A stretch of 64,000 bases of DNA from positions 3,053,001 to 3,117,000 of the forward strand of contig JBAGRR010000001.1 of NCBI GenBank assembly GCA_036924835.1, in the 5' to 3' direction. The stretch's first letter is position 1. Every line of letters starts with the position of its first letter. This stretch comes from Nitrobacteraceae bacterium AZCC 1564. GTDB lineage: Bacteria > Pseudomonadota > Alphaproteobacteria > Rhizobiales > Xanthobacteraceae. This document shows positions 17,051 to 26,223 of the stretch, piece after piece. The notes under the pieces are model-generated. The model was not told the origin of the DNA and ran no database searches. It saw only the letters and a list, made by a program, of their open reading frames with translations. Both the position numbers and the translations under genes were made by a program.

Positions 17051-18676
17051 TCAGAGGATGAATCCCGTGTTGATGAATTTCGAGTCATGATTCTGCACGA
17101 TGCTGTCCAGCAGCTTCTTGCTGGCGTCTGTCTGCTTGGCGGCGATCATTGAACGGATTGAGAAGGAACGCAGCGCGTCGGTGACGGACAGCGTGCCTTC
17201 CGCGGAATCCTTGCGGCCGGTGAACGGAAAAACATCCGGACCGCGCTGACACTGGCAGTTGATGTTGACCCGGCAGACCTGATTAACGAGCGGATCGACC
17301 AGCGCGCCGATCATCTCGGGATTGGATGAGAAGATACTGACCTGCTGGCCGTGCTCGGACGTGATGACGTAGTCAAGTGCAGTTTCGAGATCCTCGAATG
17401 GCATCACCGGAATGACCGGCCCGAACTGCTCTTCCCGGTAAAGCTTCATGCCCTCGCGAACGGGATAGACGACCGCGGGATAAAAGAACGTGTCGCAGTG
17501 CACGCCGCCATCGGGATTGACGATGCGGGCACCCTTGGCGACGGCGTCATCGACGCATTGAGTCATGTACGCTGTCTTATCTGGCTCAGGCAGCGGCGTG
17601 ATGTTTACGCCCTTTTCCCACGGCATACCGACTTTGAGCTTTGCGAGCTCTTCAGAAAATCGCTTGAGGAACTGGTCCACGATCGATTGATGGACAATCA
17701 GCATTTTCAGAGCGGTGCAGCGTTGACCGTTGAACGACAGCGCGCCGAGCAGGCATTCCTTTACCGCCAGCTCGATATCCGCATCGGCCAGAACGATCGC
17801 GGCATTCTTGGCGTCGAGACCGAGAATGGCACGCAACCGGTTAGCTTTCGGATGGAGCTTTTTCAGGTGATCGGCCACCTTGCTTGAGCCGATCAGTGTC
17901 AAGGTGTTTACCCTGCCTGATCCCAGGAGATACGGGACCACTTCCGCGCCACTGCCGTAGACAGTGTTGATGACGCCTCTTGGAAACGCGCTGCGAAACG
18001 CTTCCAGCAATGGCTCAAACAGCAGAATGCCGAACTTCGGCGGCTTGAACAGCAGCGCGTTGCCCATGATCAGGGCCGGGATCAGGGTCGCAAACGTTTC
18101 ATTGAGCGGATAGTTATAGGGGCCCATGCACAACACGACGCCGAGCGGTGTCCGCCGGATCTGGCCGATGGTTCCTTCAACAACCACGAAGCGCGACGAG
18201 TTGTTGTCGAGATCACGCAACGCGTCGATTGTCGCCTTGATGTAGTCGACGGTGCGATCGAACTCCTTTTCTGAATCGGAGAAGCTTTTGCCGATTTCCC
18301 ACATCAGCAGTTCGACCACCTCGTTGCGGCGGGCGACCATTTGCTTCGTAAAATCCTGCATGCAAGCGATGCGTTCGGCCACGCTCATGGTCGGCCATAT
18401 GCCGCGTCCGCTATCGTAGGCCGCGACCGCAGCGGTCAGCGCTTCTTCGGCCTCGGCAATGCCGCCATGTGGGATGCTGCCGAGTTCGATCGGTGTCAGG
18501 TTCTCGCCATCTCGCACACGGATCGGCGAGATCACTGGCTGGGTCTTTCCAGTCCAGTGTTTAAGTTCTCCTGCGACGAGTGTGGTGCGCTGATGCAGCG
18601 GCGCATCAAGGCGATGCTCAGCGGGAATGTCGCTGGCTTTCGGAAAGAGGCTTTTGAGGAATTGTTGGTCAATCAC
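17051..18676 (-). CDS. gapN: NADP-dependent non-phosphorylating glyceraldehyde-3-phosphate dehydrogenase (GapN-like ALDH)
   Basis: A 541-residue aldehyde dehydrogenase superfamily protein. Cofactor segment GVVLCMGPYNYPLNETFATLIPAL is typical of GapN; catalytic cysteine C320 lies in SFNGQRCTALK, and EEQFGPVIPV is conserved. GapN oxidises glyceraldehyde-3-phosphate directly to 3-phosphoglycerate with NADPH formation. The motif that in most ALDHs reads LELGGKN is ILGLDAKN here (284-291), so the general-base glutamate is replaced by Gly286. This may define a subfamily with another base or altered chemistry. It starts about 130 nt from the aldo-keto reductase stop with no sign of an operon. Family certain; exact substrate less so. 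Confidence 0.82.
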   Translation of the reverse strand: MIDQQFLKSLFPKASDIPAEHRLDAPLHQRTTLVAGELKHWTGKTQPVISPIRVRDGENLTPIELGSIPHGGIAEAEEALTAAVAAYDSGRGIWPTMSVAERIACMQDFTKQMVARRNEVVELLMWEIGKSFSDSEKEFDRTVDYIKATIDALRDLDNNSSRFVVVEGTIGQIRRTPLGVVLCMGPYNYPLNETFATLIPALIMGNALLFKPPKFGILLFEPLLEAFRSAFPRGVINTVYGSGAEVVPYLLGSGRVNTLTLIGSSKVADHLKKLHPKANRLRAILGLDAKNAAIVLADADIELAVKECLLGALSFNGQRCTALKMLIVHQSIVDQFLKRFSEELAKLKVGMPWEKGVNITPLPEPDKTAYMTQCVDDAVAKGARIVNPDGGVHCDTFFYPAVVYPVREGMKLYREEQFGPVIPVMPFEDLETALDYVITSEHGQQVSIFSSNPEMIGALVDPLVNQVCRVNINCQCQRGPDVFPFTGRKDSAEGTLSVTDALRSFSIRSMIAAKQTDASKKLLDSIVQNHDSKFINTGFIL

Positions 18677-18760
18677 GGCGTACCCTTTCGACCATGTCCG
18701 CTTGATCAGATCATCATAGGGTAACGCGGCAACAATAGGATGTCAGGCAGGATAGCAGCA

Positions 18761-18798
18761 TTGCACCACGATCGGGATCAAAGCCGATCGTGGTGCAA
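18761..18798. terminator. Perfect 15-bp inverted repeat downstream of the aldo-keto reductase gene
   Basis: TTGCACCACGATCGG (18761-18775) and its exact complement (18784-18798) enclose 8 nt. It is just past the aldo-keto reductase stop on the minus strand and about 85 nt upstream of the gapN start. No T-tract follows, so it is either a Rho-independent-like mRNA end stem or an operator for gapN. Confidence 0.5.
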
Positions 18799-18804
18799 CT
18801 GATT

Positions 18805-19809
18805 TCACGCGTGCATGGGTCTTTCGCTGTCCATGTGGGCAAGGGCCGCTTCGGGGTAACGGCCGCCGGCGACATCTTCGGGCGCGATTGCCTGGGTCAA
18901 AGCGCGTAGCTCGTCGGGTGAAAGGCTCACATCGAGTGCGCCGAGCGCTTCCTGCAGGCGGTCACGGCGCCGCGCTCCGATGAGCGGAACAATGTCCGTT
19001 CCCTGCGCCAGCACCCATGCAATCGCGAGCTGGGCGACTGAAACGCCCATCTCGTTAGCACTGGCGCGAAGGCGTTCCACCAGCGTCAGGTTGGTGTCGA
19101 GATTTGTGCCCTGGAAGCGCGGACTGTTGGCTCGAAAATCCTTTTCGACGACACGCGACTTGGTCCAATGGCCACTGATCAGGCCGCGCGACAGAACGCC
19201 GTAAGCAGTGATGCCGATGCCAAGTTCACGACAGGTCGCGAGAATGTCCTTTTCGATGCCGCGAGAGATCAGCGAGTATTCAATCTGCAGGTCGGCGATC
19301 GGGTGGACCGCATGGGCGCGACGGATGGTCTCGCTACCGACCTCGGATAGCCCGATATGCCGGACGAAACCAGCTTTGACGAGGTCCGCGATTGCGCCGA
19401 TGGTATCTTCGATTGGCACGGCAGGATCGAGCCGCGCCGGTCGGTAGATATCGATATGATCCGTGCCGAGGCGTTGCAGCGAATAGGCCACAAAGTTCTT
19501 CACGGCAATCGGACGATTGTCGATGCCTGTCCACCCGGCTGCGGGATCGCGCATGCCGCCGAACTTCACGCTGATCAGCACATCGTCACGGTTGCGCCCT
19601 TTCAACGCTTCGTTGATGAGCAACTCGTTGTGACCCATGCCATAGAAATCTCCGGTATCGAGCAGGTTCATGCCGGCGTCGAGCGCCGCACGTAGCGTCG
19701 CAACGCTCTCAGTGCGATCGGCAGGGCCGTACATGTCTGACATTCCCATGCAGCCGAGTCCGAGCCGGGACACCACAGGGCCGGTCTTGCCAAGTTTGAA
19801 ACTGTCCAT
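18805..19809 (-). CDS. Aldo/keto reductase
   Basis: A 334-residue (beta/alpha)8 oxidoreductase of the AKR superfamily. Seen: GLGCMGMSDMYGPAD near the N-terminus, LLDTGDFYGMGHNE with catalytic Asp and Tyr, VKFGG with catalytic Lys, and the NADPH-binding end segment VPLIGARRRDRLQEAL. The usual catalytic histidine position reads YRPARLDP, with Ala in place of His. It is transcribed divergently from a LysR regulator 120 nt away, the classic pairing in which the regulator controls the reductase. Substrate unknown. Confidence 0.9.
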   Translation of the reverse strand: MDSFKLGKTGPVVSRLGLGCMGMSDMYGPADRTESVATLRAALDAGMNLLDTGDFYGMGHNELLINEALKGRNRDDVLISVKFGGMRDPAAGWTGIDNRPIAVKNFVAYSLQRLGTDHIDIYRPARLDPAVPIEDTIGAIADLVKAGFVRHIGLSEVGSETIRRAHAVHPIADLQIEYSLISRGIEKDILATCRELGIGITAYGVLSRGLISGHWTKSRVVEKDFRANSPRFQGTNLDTNLTLVERLRASANEMGVSVAQLAIAWVLAQGTDIVPLIGARRRDRLQEALGALDVSLSPDELRALTQAIAPEDVAGGRYPEAALAHMDSERPMHA

Positions 19810-19912
19810 CGTCTTTGCTCCTTAAACGCAGCGAGCTCATTCGCCGCTGCTGACGTCGGGCAATATCGCGCGATGGCATTAGATCGATAAGCTGGACAAT
19901 TCTGAATGACGT

Positions 19913-19928
19913 GTTCACTATAGTGAAC
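19913..19928. promoter_or_regulatory. Perfect 16-bp palindrome GTTCACTATAGTGAAC in the reductase/LysR divergent region
   Basis: The palindrome ends one base before the ATG of the LysR gene (19930) and about 100 nt before the reductase start. It fits the T-N11-A symmetry of LysR-type operators. No Shine-Dalgarno sequence can exist between it and the LysR start, so binding would block translation initiation or transcription of the regulator itself. Confidence 0.6.
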
Positions 19929-19929
19929 A

Positions 19930-20835
19930 ATGAAAGATTTTGATCTTCGTGACCTGGACGCATTTCTTGCAGTGGCCCGCATCGGAAATTTCCGGCGGGC
20001 CGCGGTGGAGCAGCACGTCTCTGTCTCGAGCCTGAGCCAGCGGCTGCGGGCTTTGGAAGAGCGCCTCGGTATCCGGTTGATGAATCGGACGACCCGCAGC
20101 GTGGCGCTCACCGAAGCCGGTGAACTGCTGCTGTCACGGATCGGCCCGGCAATGGGCAATATCGGCGAGGCGCTGGAGCAGGTGCGCGGTCTGCGCGAGA
20201 CGCCGTCCGGCCGCCTGCGGATCAACGCTCCGCTTCCATCGATCGAGCTCGTGCTTGCGCCGATGGTGGCACCATTCCTGAAACGCTATCCGCAGATCGA
20301 ATTGGAGATCGTCGGTGAGACGTCGCTGATCGATATCGTCAAGGAGGGTTTCGACGCCGGGGTGAGGTTCGGCGAGCATCTGGCGCAGGACATGATTGCT
20401 GTATCGCTCGGGCCGCCCGAGCGATACGCTGTAGTGGCGTCGCCTGAACTCATTGCTGCGCGCGGCAGGCCGAAGCATCCCAAGGACCTTCTCGATCTGC
20501 CCTGCATCCTGACCCGCTTCCCCAGCGGAGCACTGCTCGAATGGGAGTTCGAAAAAGCTGGACGCCTGATCAAGCTGACGCCGCCGGCCAGCCTCATTGG
20601 CACAACGCCCTCTCTCATGCGGCGAGCGGCCATGGATGGAGTGGGATTCGCTATGACGTTCGAAGGATGGGTCCGCGATGCCGTGAAGGATGGATCGCTC
20701 GTCAGTGTGCTCGAAGATTGGTGTCCGCCGTTTCCGGGACCGTTCCTCTATTACCCGAGCCGCCGTCAACCGCCGCCGGCGTTGCGCGCCTTCATCGCGT
20801 TCGTTGCAGAATGGCGAAAGCCGCGCCGGGCGTGA
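19930..20835 (+). CDS. LysR-family transcriptional regulator
   Basis: A 301-residue LTTR. The winged helix-turn-helix spans about residues 1-60 (DLDAFLAVARIGNFRRAAVEQHVSVSSLSQRLRALEERLG, then LMNRTTRSVALTEAG). The C-terminal periplasmic-binding-like sensor domain begins near residue 90 (SGRLRINAP). It resembles the group of LTTRs paired with oxidoreductases. It probably controls the divergent aldo-keto reductase through the palindrome overlapping its own leader. No ribosome-binding site is visible; leaderless translation or a later start is possible. Confidence 0.9.
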   Translation: MKDFDLRDLDAFLAVARIGNFRRAAVEQHVSVSSLSQRLRALEERLGIRLMNRTTRSVALTEAGELLLSRIGPAMGNIGEALEQVRGLRETPSGRLRINAPLPSIELVLAPMVAPFLKRYPQIELEIVGETSLIDIVKEGFDAGVRFGEHLAQDMIAVSLGPPERYAVVASPELIAARGRPKHPKDLLDLPCILTRFPSGALLEWEFEKAGRLIKLTPPASLIGTTPSLMRRAAMDGVGFAMTFEGWVRDAVKDGSLVSVLEDWCPPFPGPFLYYPSRRQPPPALRAFIAFVAEWRKPRRA

Positions 20836-20847
20836 GCAGTCGATCGA

Positions 20848-21855
20848 TCAGCCAATGCCTGGCAGCACACGATCCGGCGGGCGGTGGCCATCGAGGAAGG
20901 TGCGGATATTGATCATCACCTTGTCGCCCATTTCGATCCGGCCCTCGAGCGTGGCCGAGCCCATGTGCGGAAGCAGCACGACTTTGCCGGCCTTGGCCAG
21001 CCGGACGAGCTTCGGATTCACGGCGGGCTCGTGCTCGAACACGTCGAGCGCTGCGCCACCGATCTCGCCTTCTTCGAGCAGTTTGGTGAGCGTTACCTCG
21101 TCGATCACCTCACCGCGTGCAGTGTTGATGATATAGGCGTCCTTGCGGATCAGCTTCAGCCGCCGCGCGGACAACAGATGGAATGTCGCCGGTGTGTGCG
21201 GACAGTTCACCGAAATGAAATCCATCCGGGCCAGCATCTGGTCGAGGCTGTCCCAATACGTTGCGCCCAACTCTTCTTCGATCTGCGGCGCGACCGGCTT
21301 ACGGTTGTGGTAGTGGATCTGCAGACCGAAGGCGTGCGCGCGGCGCGCAATAGCCTGTCCGATTCGGCCCATGCCGATGATGCCAAGGCGCTTGCCGCCG
21401 ATCCGGTGGCCAAGCATCCATGTGGGCGACCATCCTTGCCAGTCTTCTTTGCCCGAGGTGAGGATCGATGCGCCTTCGACCAGCCGGCGCGGCACAGCCA
21501 GAAGCAACGCCATTGTCATGTCGGCGGTGTCTTCGGTGAGAACCTTCGGCGTGTTGGTGACGGTGATGCCGCGCGCATGGGCTGCGGCCACGTCGATGTT
21601 GTCGACACCATTGCCGAAATGCGCAATCAGTTTGAGCCGCGCTTCTGGCTGATTGAGGATGTCTGCGGTGATTTGATCGGACACAGTGGGAACCAGGATA
21701 TCCGCCGTCCGGACCGCTTCGGCGAGCTGCTCAGCCGTCATCGGCGTATCATCGAGATTGAGGCGGGTGTCGAAAAGCTCGCGCATACGAGTCTCCGTGG
21801 TATCCGGTAATCGCCGGGTCACCACAACCAGAGGCTTTTTCTTACCCGAGATCAT
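20848..21855 (-). CDS. D-2-hydroxyacid dehydrogenase (glyoxylate/hydroxypyruvate reductase type)
   Basis: A 335-residue NAD(P)-dependent dehydrogenase. The substrate domain carries AHFGNGVDNIDV; the Rossmann fold shows LGIIGMGRIGQAIARRAHAFG; catalytic residues are in NTARGEVIDE (Arg), DVFEHEP (Glu) and LPHMGSAT (His). This matches glyoxylate reductase/hydroxypyruvate reductase enzymes that reduce glyoxylate to glycolate or hydroxypyruvate to D-glycerate. It is convergent with the LysR gene (13 nt between stops). Substrate preference cannot be fixed from sequence. Confidence 0.9.
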   Translation of the reverse strand: MISGKKKPLVVVTRRLPDTTETRMRELFDTRLNLDDTPMTAEQLAEAVRTADILVPTVSDQITADILNQPEARLKLIAHFGNGVDNIDVAAAHARGITVTNTPKVLTEDTADMTMALLLAVPRRLVEGASILTSGKEDWQGWSPTWMLGHRIGGKRLGIIGMGRIGQAIARRAHAFGLQIHYHNRKPVAPQIEEELGATYWDSLDQMLARMDFISVNCPHTPATFHLLSARRLKLIRKDAYIINTARGEVIDEVTLTKLLEEGEIGGAALDVFEHEPAVNPKLVRLAKAGKVVLLPHMGSATLEGRIEMGDKVMINIRTFLDGHRPPDRVLPGIG

Positions 21856-22136
21856 TCTCTCGCAAGATCCTTCAATTTTCGCGTAACCAGACGCTTCCGT
21901 CTGCGCCGTTCAGTCCACATTAACCGGCTTGCACGAATGTGGAAATTCGATGCCGGTCAGGGGAGCTTTGTACAGCATTTCAGGCGGTTGGCGTTGAGAC
22001 CCTCTCTAGCAGAAGGCCGCGCCAAGACAAGAACCCGCAGGTTCCATATGCGGGGTCTAGGACTGTGAGGTTGTCGCAGGGCTCAGACAGGCAGCGGGAC
22101 AGGGGGCGCCCTGGGGGGCGGTGCAGGGAAAGCGTA

Positions 22137-22664
22137 ATGGAGTTGAAGTCGAGTTTTGCGTCGCTGGCGGCAGTCAGCATCTTGTGGACTGCAATGTGCA
22201 CAGTGGGTATCGCCGCCAAGGATACGCCGCCGACAACGAGCGGCCTGCCGGTGCCGCGCTACGTCAGCCTGAAGTCCGATCATGTGAATGTTCGTGCCGG
22301 TCCCACCAAGGATCAGGACGTCACCTGGATTTACACCCGTGCGGGCTTGCCGGTGGAAATCACCGCAGAATTCGAGAACTGGCGCCGCGTCCGCGATTCG
22401 GAAGGCTCGGAAGGCTGGGTTTATCACTCGCTGCTGTCGGGAAAGCGGACCGCAGTGGTGACGATGAAAAACAAAAACGATCTTGTATCGATCTATGACA
22501 GCCCGGATCCGAAAAGCGCTGTTGCAGCGCGATTGCAGGCCGGCGTCGTGGCGCAGGTCAAACGCTGCAATGACGGATGGTGCCGCATCACAGGCGATGG
22601 CTTCGACGGCTGGATCGAACAGCAGCGGCTGTGGGGCGTTTACGCCGACGAAAAGGTCAACTGA
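22137..22664 (+). CDS. Exported protein with two bacterial SH3 domains
   Basis: A 175-residue protein from ATG 22137, supported by AGGGAA 8 nt upstream; the frame is open to 21939 but that part has no recognisable content. The first residues form a signal peptide (SSFASLAAVSILWTAMCTVGIA). Two SH3-like modules follow: PRYVSLKSDHVNVRAGPTKD... to EGWVYHSLLSG, and DLVSIYDSPDPKSAVAARL... to DGWIEQQRLWGVY. This SH3b pair is common in alphaproteobacteria and is thought to bind cell wall; no enzyme domain is present. Expected in the periplasm. The gap 21856-22136 holds only GC-rich palindromic text. Confidence 0.88.
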   Translation: MELKSSFASLAAVSILWTAMCTVGIAAKDTPPTTSGLPVPRYVSLKSDHVNVRAGPTKDQDVTWIYTRAGLPVEITAEFENWRRVRDSEGSEGWVYHSLLSGKRTAVVTMKNKNDLVSIYDSPDPKSAVAARLQAGVVAQVKRCNDGWCRITGDGFDGWIEQQRLWGVYADEKVN

Positions 22665-22692
22665 CGTTTCGCGTCGTTCTTGCTACAAATCA

Positions 22693-22720
22693 AAACGCGC
22701 GGGTTTTCACCCGCGCGTTT
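22693..22720. terminator. Bidirectional Rho-independent terminator between the SH3 gene and irr
   Basis: AAACGCGCGGG and CCCGCGCGTTT flank a TTTTCA loop, with A/T runs at both feet. It lies between two convergent stops (22664 and 22746), so it can end transcription from both sides. Confidence 0.85.
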
Positions 22721-22745
22721 AAATTTAGGAAAGTCGGAAAAGCGA

Positions 22746-23228
22746 TCAGCGCTTTTTGCGCAGGCGCACGACCATATCGATGCGGCTGATCTCGTAGCCT
22801 TCCGGCACGTCAGGCATCTTCTGCAACACGAGATTGGGGTCCGGGATATCAACCAGCTCGTGATTGCTTTCCATGTAAAAATGGTGATGTGCGCTGGTGT
22901 TGGTATCGAAGTAGGTCTTGGTTCCGTCCACGCTCACCTGACGAAGCAGACCCGCTTCGGTCAACTGGTTGAGCGTGTTGTAGACGGTTGCAAGCGACAC
23001 CGGCACTTTGGCGTGCGTGGCTTCTTCGTAGAGCATTTCCGCCGTCAAATGGCGTCCACCTTTGCCGAACAGCAGCCAACCCAAAGCCATGCGCTGGCGA
23101 GTGGGACGCAGGCCCACTGATTGCAACATCTCATTGACGTCATGCCACGGACAGCCGGTTAGCATCGGCGCATGGGTGTGGCCATGCGGCTCGTCATGAT
23201 CCTTATCCGTGGTCGTAAGATCGTTCAT
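22746..23228 (-). CDS. irr: Iron response regulator Irr (Fur family) with heme regulatory motif
   Basis: About 160 residues from ATG 23228 (MNDLTTTDKD); a GTG three codons earlier is possible. It has the Fur-family winged helix (LRPTRQRMALGWLLF, SLATVYNTLNQLTEAGLL), but marks it as Irr: the heme regulatory motif GCPWHD at residues 25-30 with Cys26, a histidine-rich N-terminus, and the triple histidine SAHHHFYM used as second heme site. In Bradyrhizobium, Irr represses heme and iron-consuming genes under iron limitation and is destroyed when heme binds. It is divergent from fabA; the 217-bp gap contains an imperfect palindrome ACTTACATGCAAGT that could be an autoregulatory site. Confidence 0.93.
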   Translation of the reverse strand: MNDLTTTDKDHDEPHGHTHAPMLTGCPWHDVNEMLQSVGLRPTRQRMALGWLLFGKGGRHLTAEMLYEEATHAKVPVSLATVYNTLNQLTEAGLLRQVSVDGTKTYFDTNTSAHHHFYMESNHELVDIPDPNLVLQKMPDVPEGYEISRIDMVVRLRKKR

Positions 23229-23445
23229 CAAGATCACTCAACACTGCGAGGGCCCCAAACGGACCCGGAAAAGCTATTCGTCTGACTATAAGAAAAGATG
23301 CACTTACATGCAAGTTTTTCGCAACTAGAGCAGGTATGCAGTGCTCAAGAATAGCCAGTTTCGCCTGTTCCAGGCCAATTTGACCCCTGCTGTGGCTATG
23401 TTAGGAGGTCATAAACCACTGTAACCCCCAATTCGAGGTCCCCAA

Positions 23446-23973
23446 ATGAAAGATCGCCAAGCCAGCTATACCTATGAAGAATTGCTGGCCTGCGGTCGCG
23501 GTGAGTTGTTTGGCCCCGGTAATGCGCAGTTGCCGCTGCCACCCATGCTGATGTTCGATCGCATTACGGAAATTAACGATACTGGCGGAGAATTCGGTAA
23601 AGGCCTGGTCCGCGCTGAGCTCGACGTCAATTCGGACCTTTGGTTCTTTGGGTGCCATTTCAAAGGTGATCCCGTGATGCCCGGCTGCCTGGGGCTCGAT
23701 GCGCTCTGGCAGATGGTAGGATTTTTCCTCGGCTGGTCGGGCGGTGCAGGGCGCGGCCGTGCGCTGGGTCTCGGCGACCTGAAGTTTTCAGGCCAAGTGC
23801 TGCCGAACATCACCAAGGTTGTGTACAACATCGACATCAAGCGCGTGATGCGCTCAAAGCTGGTGCTTGGCGTCGCCGACGGGTGGCTTTCATCTGACGG
23901 GGAGATTATCTATCGCGCCAAGGACTTGAAGGTAGGGCTGTTCCAGCAGGACGCCGCAATGCCGGGAACATGA
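23446..23973 (+). CDS. fabA: 3-hydroxydecanoyl-ACP dehydratase/isomerase FabA
   Basis: A 175-residue hot-dog fold enzyme. Catalytic His71 ([15 protein letters not shown]) and Asp85 (GLDALWQM) match the E. coli pair His70/Asp84. It dehydrates 3-hydroxydecanoyl-ACP and isomerises trans-2 to cis-3-decenoyl-ACP, the branch point of anaerobic-type unsaturated fatty acid synthesis. The gene opens the cluster fabA-fabB-fabI, whose products act in sequence. Its promoter must lie in the irr-fabA gap. Confidence 0.97.
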   Translation: MKDRQASYTYEELLACGRGELFGPGNAQLPLPPMLMFDRITEINDTGGEFGKGLVRAELDVNSDLWFFGCHFKGDPVMPGCLGLDALWQMVGFFLGWSGGAGRGRALGLGDLKFSGQVLPNITKVVYNIDIKRVMRSKLVLGVADGWLSSDGEIIYRAKDLKVGLFQQDAAMPGT

Positions 23974-24049
23974 TGCAGGGCTGCTTCATCGGCCTGTCGC
24001 ATCCTGGTTGGACTGTCGGGGCAATTGCAATAACGAGGGCATGGCGATC

Positions 24050-25273
24050 ATGAGACGGGTTGTCGTCACAGGGATGGGCATTGTCTCGTCCATCGGAAAC
24101 AACACTCAGGAAGTGCTTGCGAGCCTTTACGAGGCCAAGCCTGGAATCTCGCGTTCGGAAGATTACGCGAAGATGGGATTCCGTTCGCAGGTGCATGGTG
24201 CCCCGACACTCAATCCTGCTGACGTGATCGATCGTCGCGCGATGCGATTCCTGGCGGAGGGTGCGGCGTGGAATCATGTCGCCATGGAGCAGGCGATTCA
24301 GGATTCCGGACTCGAGCCGTCGGATGTCTCGAACGTCCGCACCGGTATCATCATGGGCTCCGGCGGGCCGTCTGCGCGGACCATCGTCGAATCCGCAGAT
24401 ATCACGCGTACGAAGGGTCCGAAGCGAGTTGGTCCGTTTGCGGTGCCGAAGGCGATGTCGTCAACGGCTTCTGCGACACTTGCGACCTGGTTCAAGATCA
24501 AGGGTGTGAACTATTCGATCTCGTCGGCCTGCGCGACGTCGAACCACTGCATCGGCAATGCCTATGAGACGATCCAGATGGGCAAGCAGGATGTGATCTT
24601 TGCCGGGGGGTGCGAAGAGCTCGATTGGTCGCTGTCGGTATTGTTTGATGCCATGGGCGCGATGTCGTCCAAGTACAATGACGCGCCCTCGACCGCTTCG
24701 CGCGCCTATGACGTCAATCGCGATGGTTTCGTGATTGCCGGCGGCGCAGGTGTTGTGGTCCTCGAGGAACTTGAGCACGCGAAGGCGCGCGGCGCACGCA
24801 TTTACGGGGAAATCGTCGGCTATGGCGCGACGTCCGATGGTTACGACATGGTGGCGCCGTCCGGTGAAGGCGCCGAGCGTTGCATGAGAATGGCGCTTGA
24901 AACGGTGAAGGCGCCGATCGACTACATCAACCCGCATGCGACCTCGACGCCCGCAGGCGATCCACCCGAGATTAATGCAATTCGCAATGTCTTTGGGGTC
25001 GGCGACAAGTGTCCGCCGATTTCGGCCACCAAATCGCTGACCGGACATTCGCTCGGTGCCACCGGCGTGCAGGAAGCGATTTATTCGCTGCTGATGATGA
25101 GCAACGGCTTCATCTGCGAGAGCGCGAACATCACTGAGCTCGATCCGGTATTCGCGGACATGCCGATCGTGCGCAAGCGCATCGATAACGTCAAGATCGG
25201 CACGGTGCTGTCGAACTCGTTCGGGTTCGGCGGGACCAATGCGACGCTTGTCTTCAAGCGGCTCGATGCGTGA
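24050..25273 (+). CDS. fabB: 3-oxoacyl-ACP synthase I FabB
   Basis: A 407-residue condensing enzyme from ATG 24050 ([18 protein letters not shown]); an ATG at 24041 is close to the GAGGG site and less likely. Active cysteine C161 is in [10 protein letters not shown]; the two histidines are in [11 protein letters not shown] and GHSLGATG; the glycine-rich GFGGTNA end is present. FabB elongates the cis-3-decenoyl-ACP made by FabA. It lies 76 nt after fabA on the same strand, the standard pairing for unsaturated fatty acid synthesis. Confidence 0.96.
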   Translation: MRRVVVTGMGIVSSIGNNTQEVLASLYEAKPGISRSEDYAKMGFRSQVHGAPTLNPADVIDRRAMRFLAEGAAWNHVAMEQAIQDSGLEPSDVSNVRTGIIMGSGGPSARTIVESADITRTKGPKRVGPFAVPKAMSSTASATLATWFKIKGVNYSISSACATSNHCIGNAYETIQMGKQDVIFAGGCEELDWSLSVLFDAMGAMSSKYNDAPSTASRAYDVNRDGFVIAGGAGVVVLEELEHAKARGARIYGEIVGYGATSDGYDMVAPSGEGAERCMRMALETVKAPIDYINPHATSTPAGDPPEINAIRNVFGVGDKCPPISATKSLTGHSLGATGVQEAIYSLLMMSNGFICESANITELDPVFADMPIVRKRIDNVKIGTVLSNSFGFGGTNATLVFKRLDA

Positions 25274-25314
25274 TCGATGCGCCGGCCAATCTATTGCGCC
25301 GGCGCTGTTTTCCG

Positions 25315-25334
25315 GCCTCGCGTCTCCGCGAGGC
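25315..25334. terminator. Hairpin between fabB and fabI
   Basis: GCCTCGCG and CGCGAGGC form an 8-bp stem around TCTC, about 40 nt past the fabB stop. The following text is only moderately T-rich (TTGATTTTTG lies 15 nt on). It could attenuate read-through into fabI or be a processing stem. Confidence 0.4.
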
Positions 25335-25409
25335 GCCGAAATTGACACCTTGATTTTTGTCGCTTGCCGATATGTGCGCGCCCGCGTTTCTCTTTGATGG
25401 AAATCTGAC

Positions 25410-26213
25410 ATGACCAATTTGATGCAAGGCAAGCGCGGGCTCATCATGGGCGTCGCCAATGACCATTCGATTGCATGGGGCATCGCCAAGACGCTCGCCG
25501 CGCACGGCGCGGAGCTCGCCTTCACGTATCAGGGTGAGGCGCTTGGAAAGCGCGTAAAGCCGCTGGCGCAGTCGCTGAATGCAGAATTGGTTTTGCCATG
25601 CGATGTCGAGGATATAGCGAGCGTCGATGCCCTATTCGCCGCACTCAAAGAGAAGTGGGGCGCGCTGGATTTCCTCGTTCACGCCATCGGCTTCTCGGAC
25701 AAAAATGAACTGAAGGGTCGCTATGCCGACACCACGCGTGCGAATTTTTCCCGCACCATGGTCATTTCCTGCTTCTCATTCACGGAAGTGGCGAAGCGCG
25801 CGGCAGAAATGATGCCGAATGGCGGATCGATGATCACGCTGACGTTCGGTGGTTCGACCCGCGTCATGCCGAACTACAACGTGATGGGGGTTGCCAAGGC
25901 TGCGCTAGAGGCTTCGGTCCGCTATCTCGCCGCAGACTATGGTCGCAGCGGAATTCGCATCAATGCGATTTCGGCCGGTCCGGTTCGCACGCTCGCGGGC
26001 TCCGGCATCGGCGATGCGCGCGCGATGTTTGCCTTCCAGCAAAAGCACTCCCCGCTCGGGCGTGGCGTCACGCTCGATGAGCTGGGTGGCACAGCGCTCT
26101 ATTTCCTGTCGGATCTGTCTGGCGGCGTGACCGGTGAAACGCACTTCGTCGACTCCGGATACAACATCATCTCGATGCCGCATCCGGATGAATTAAAGGC
26201 CGACGAAGCGTAA
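25410..26213 (+). CDS. fabI: Enoyl-ACP reductase FabI
   Basis: A 267-residue short-chain dehydrogenase-type enoyl reductase: nucleotide motif GLIMGVANDHSIAWGIA, and catalytic Tyr156/Lys163 in NYNVMGVAKAALE (the Tyr-x6-Lys spacing specific to FabI). It reduces trans-2-enoyl-ACP with NAD(P)H, the last step of each elongation cycle, and is the usual triclosan target. It is the third gene of the fabA-fabB-fabI cluster but separated from fabB by 136 nt with a hairpin, so it may have its own promoter. Confidence 0.96.
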   Translation: MTNLMQGKRGLIMGVANDHSIAWGIAKTLAAHGAELAFTYQGEALGKRVKPLAQSLNAELVLPCDVEDIASVDALFAALKEKWGALDFLVHAIGFSDKNELKGRYADTTRANFSRTMVISCFSFTEVAKRAAEMMPNGGSMITLTFGGSTRVMPNYNVMGVAKAALEASVRYLAADYGRSGIRINAISAGPVRTLAGSGIGDARAMFAFQQKHSPLGRGVTLDELGGTALYFLSDLSGGVTGETHFVDSGYNIISMPHPDELKADEA

Positions 26214-26223
26214 TCCGTCAAAC

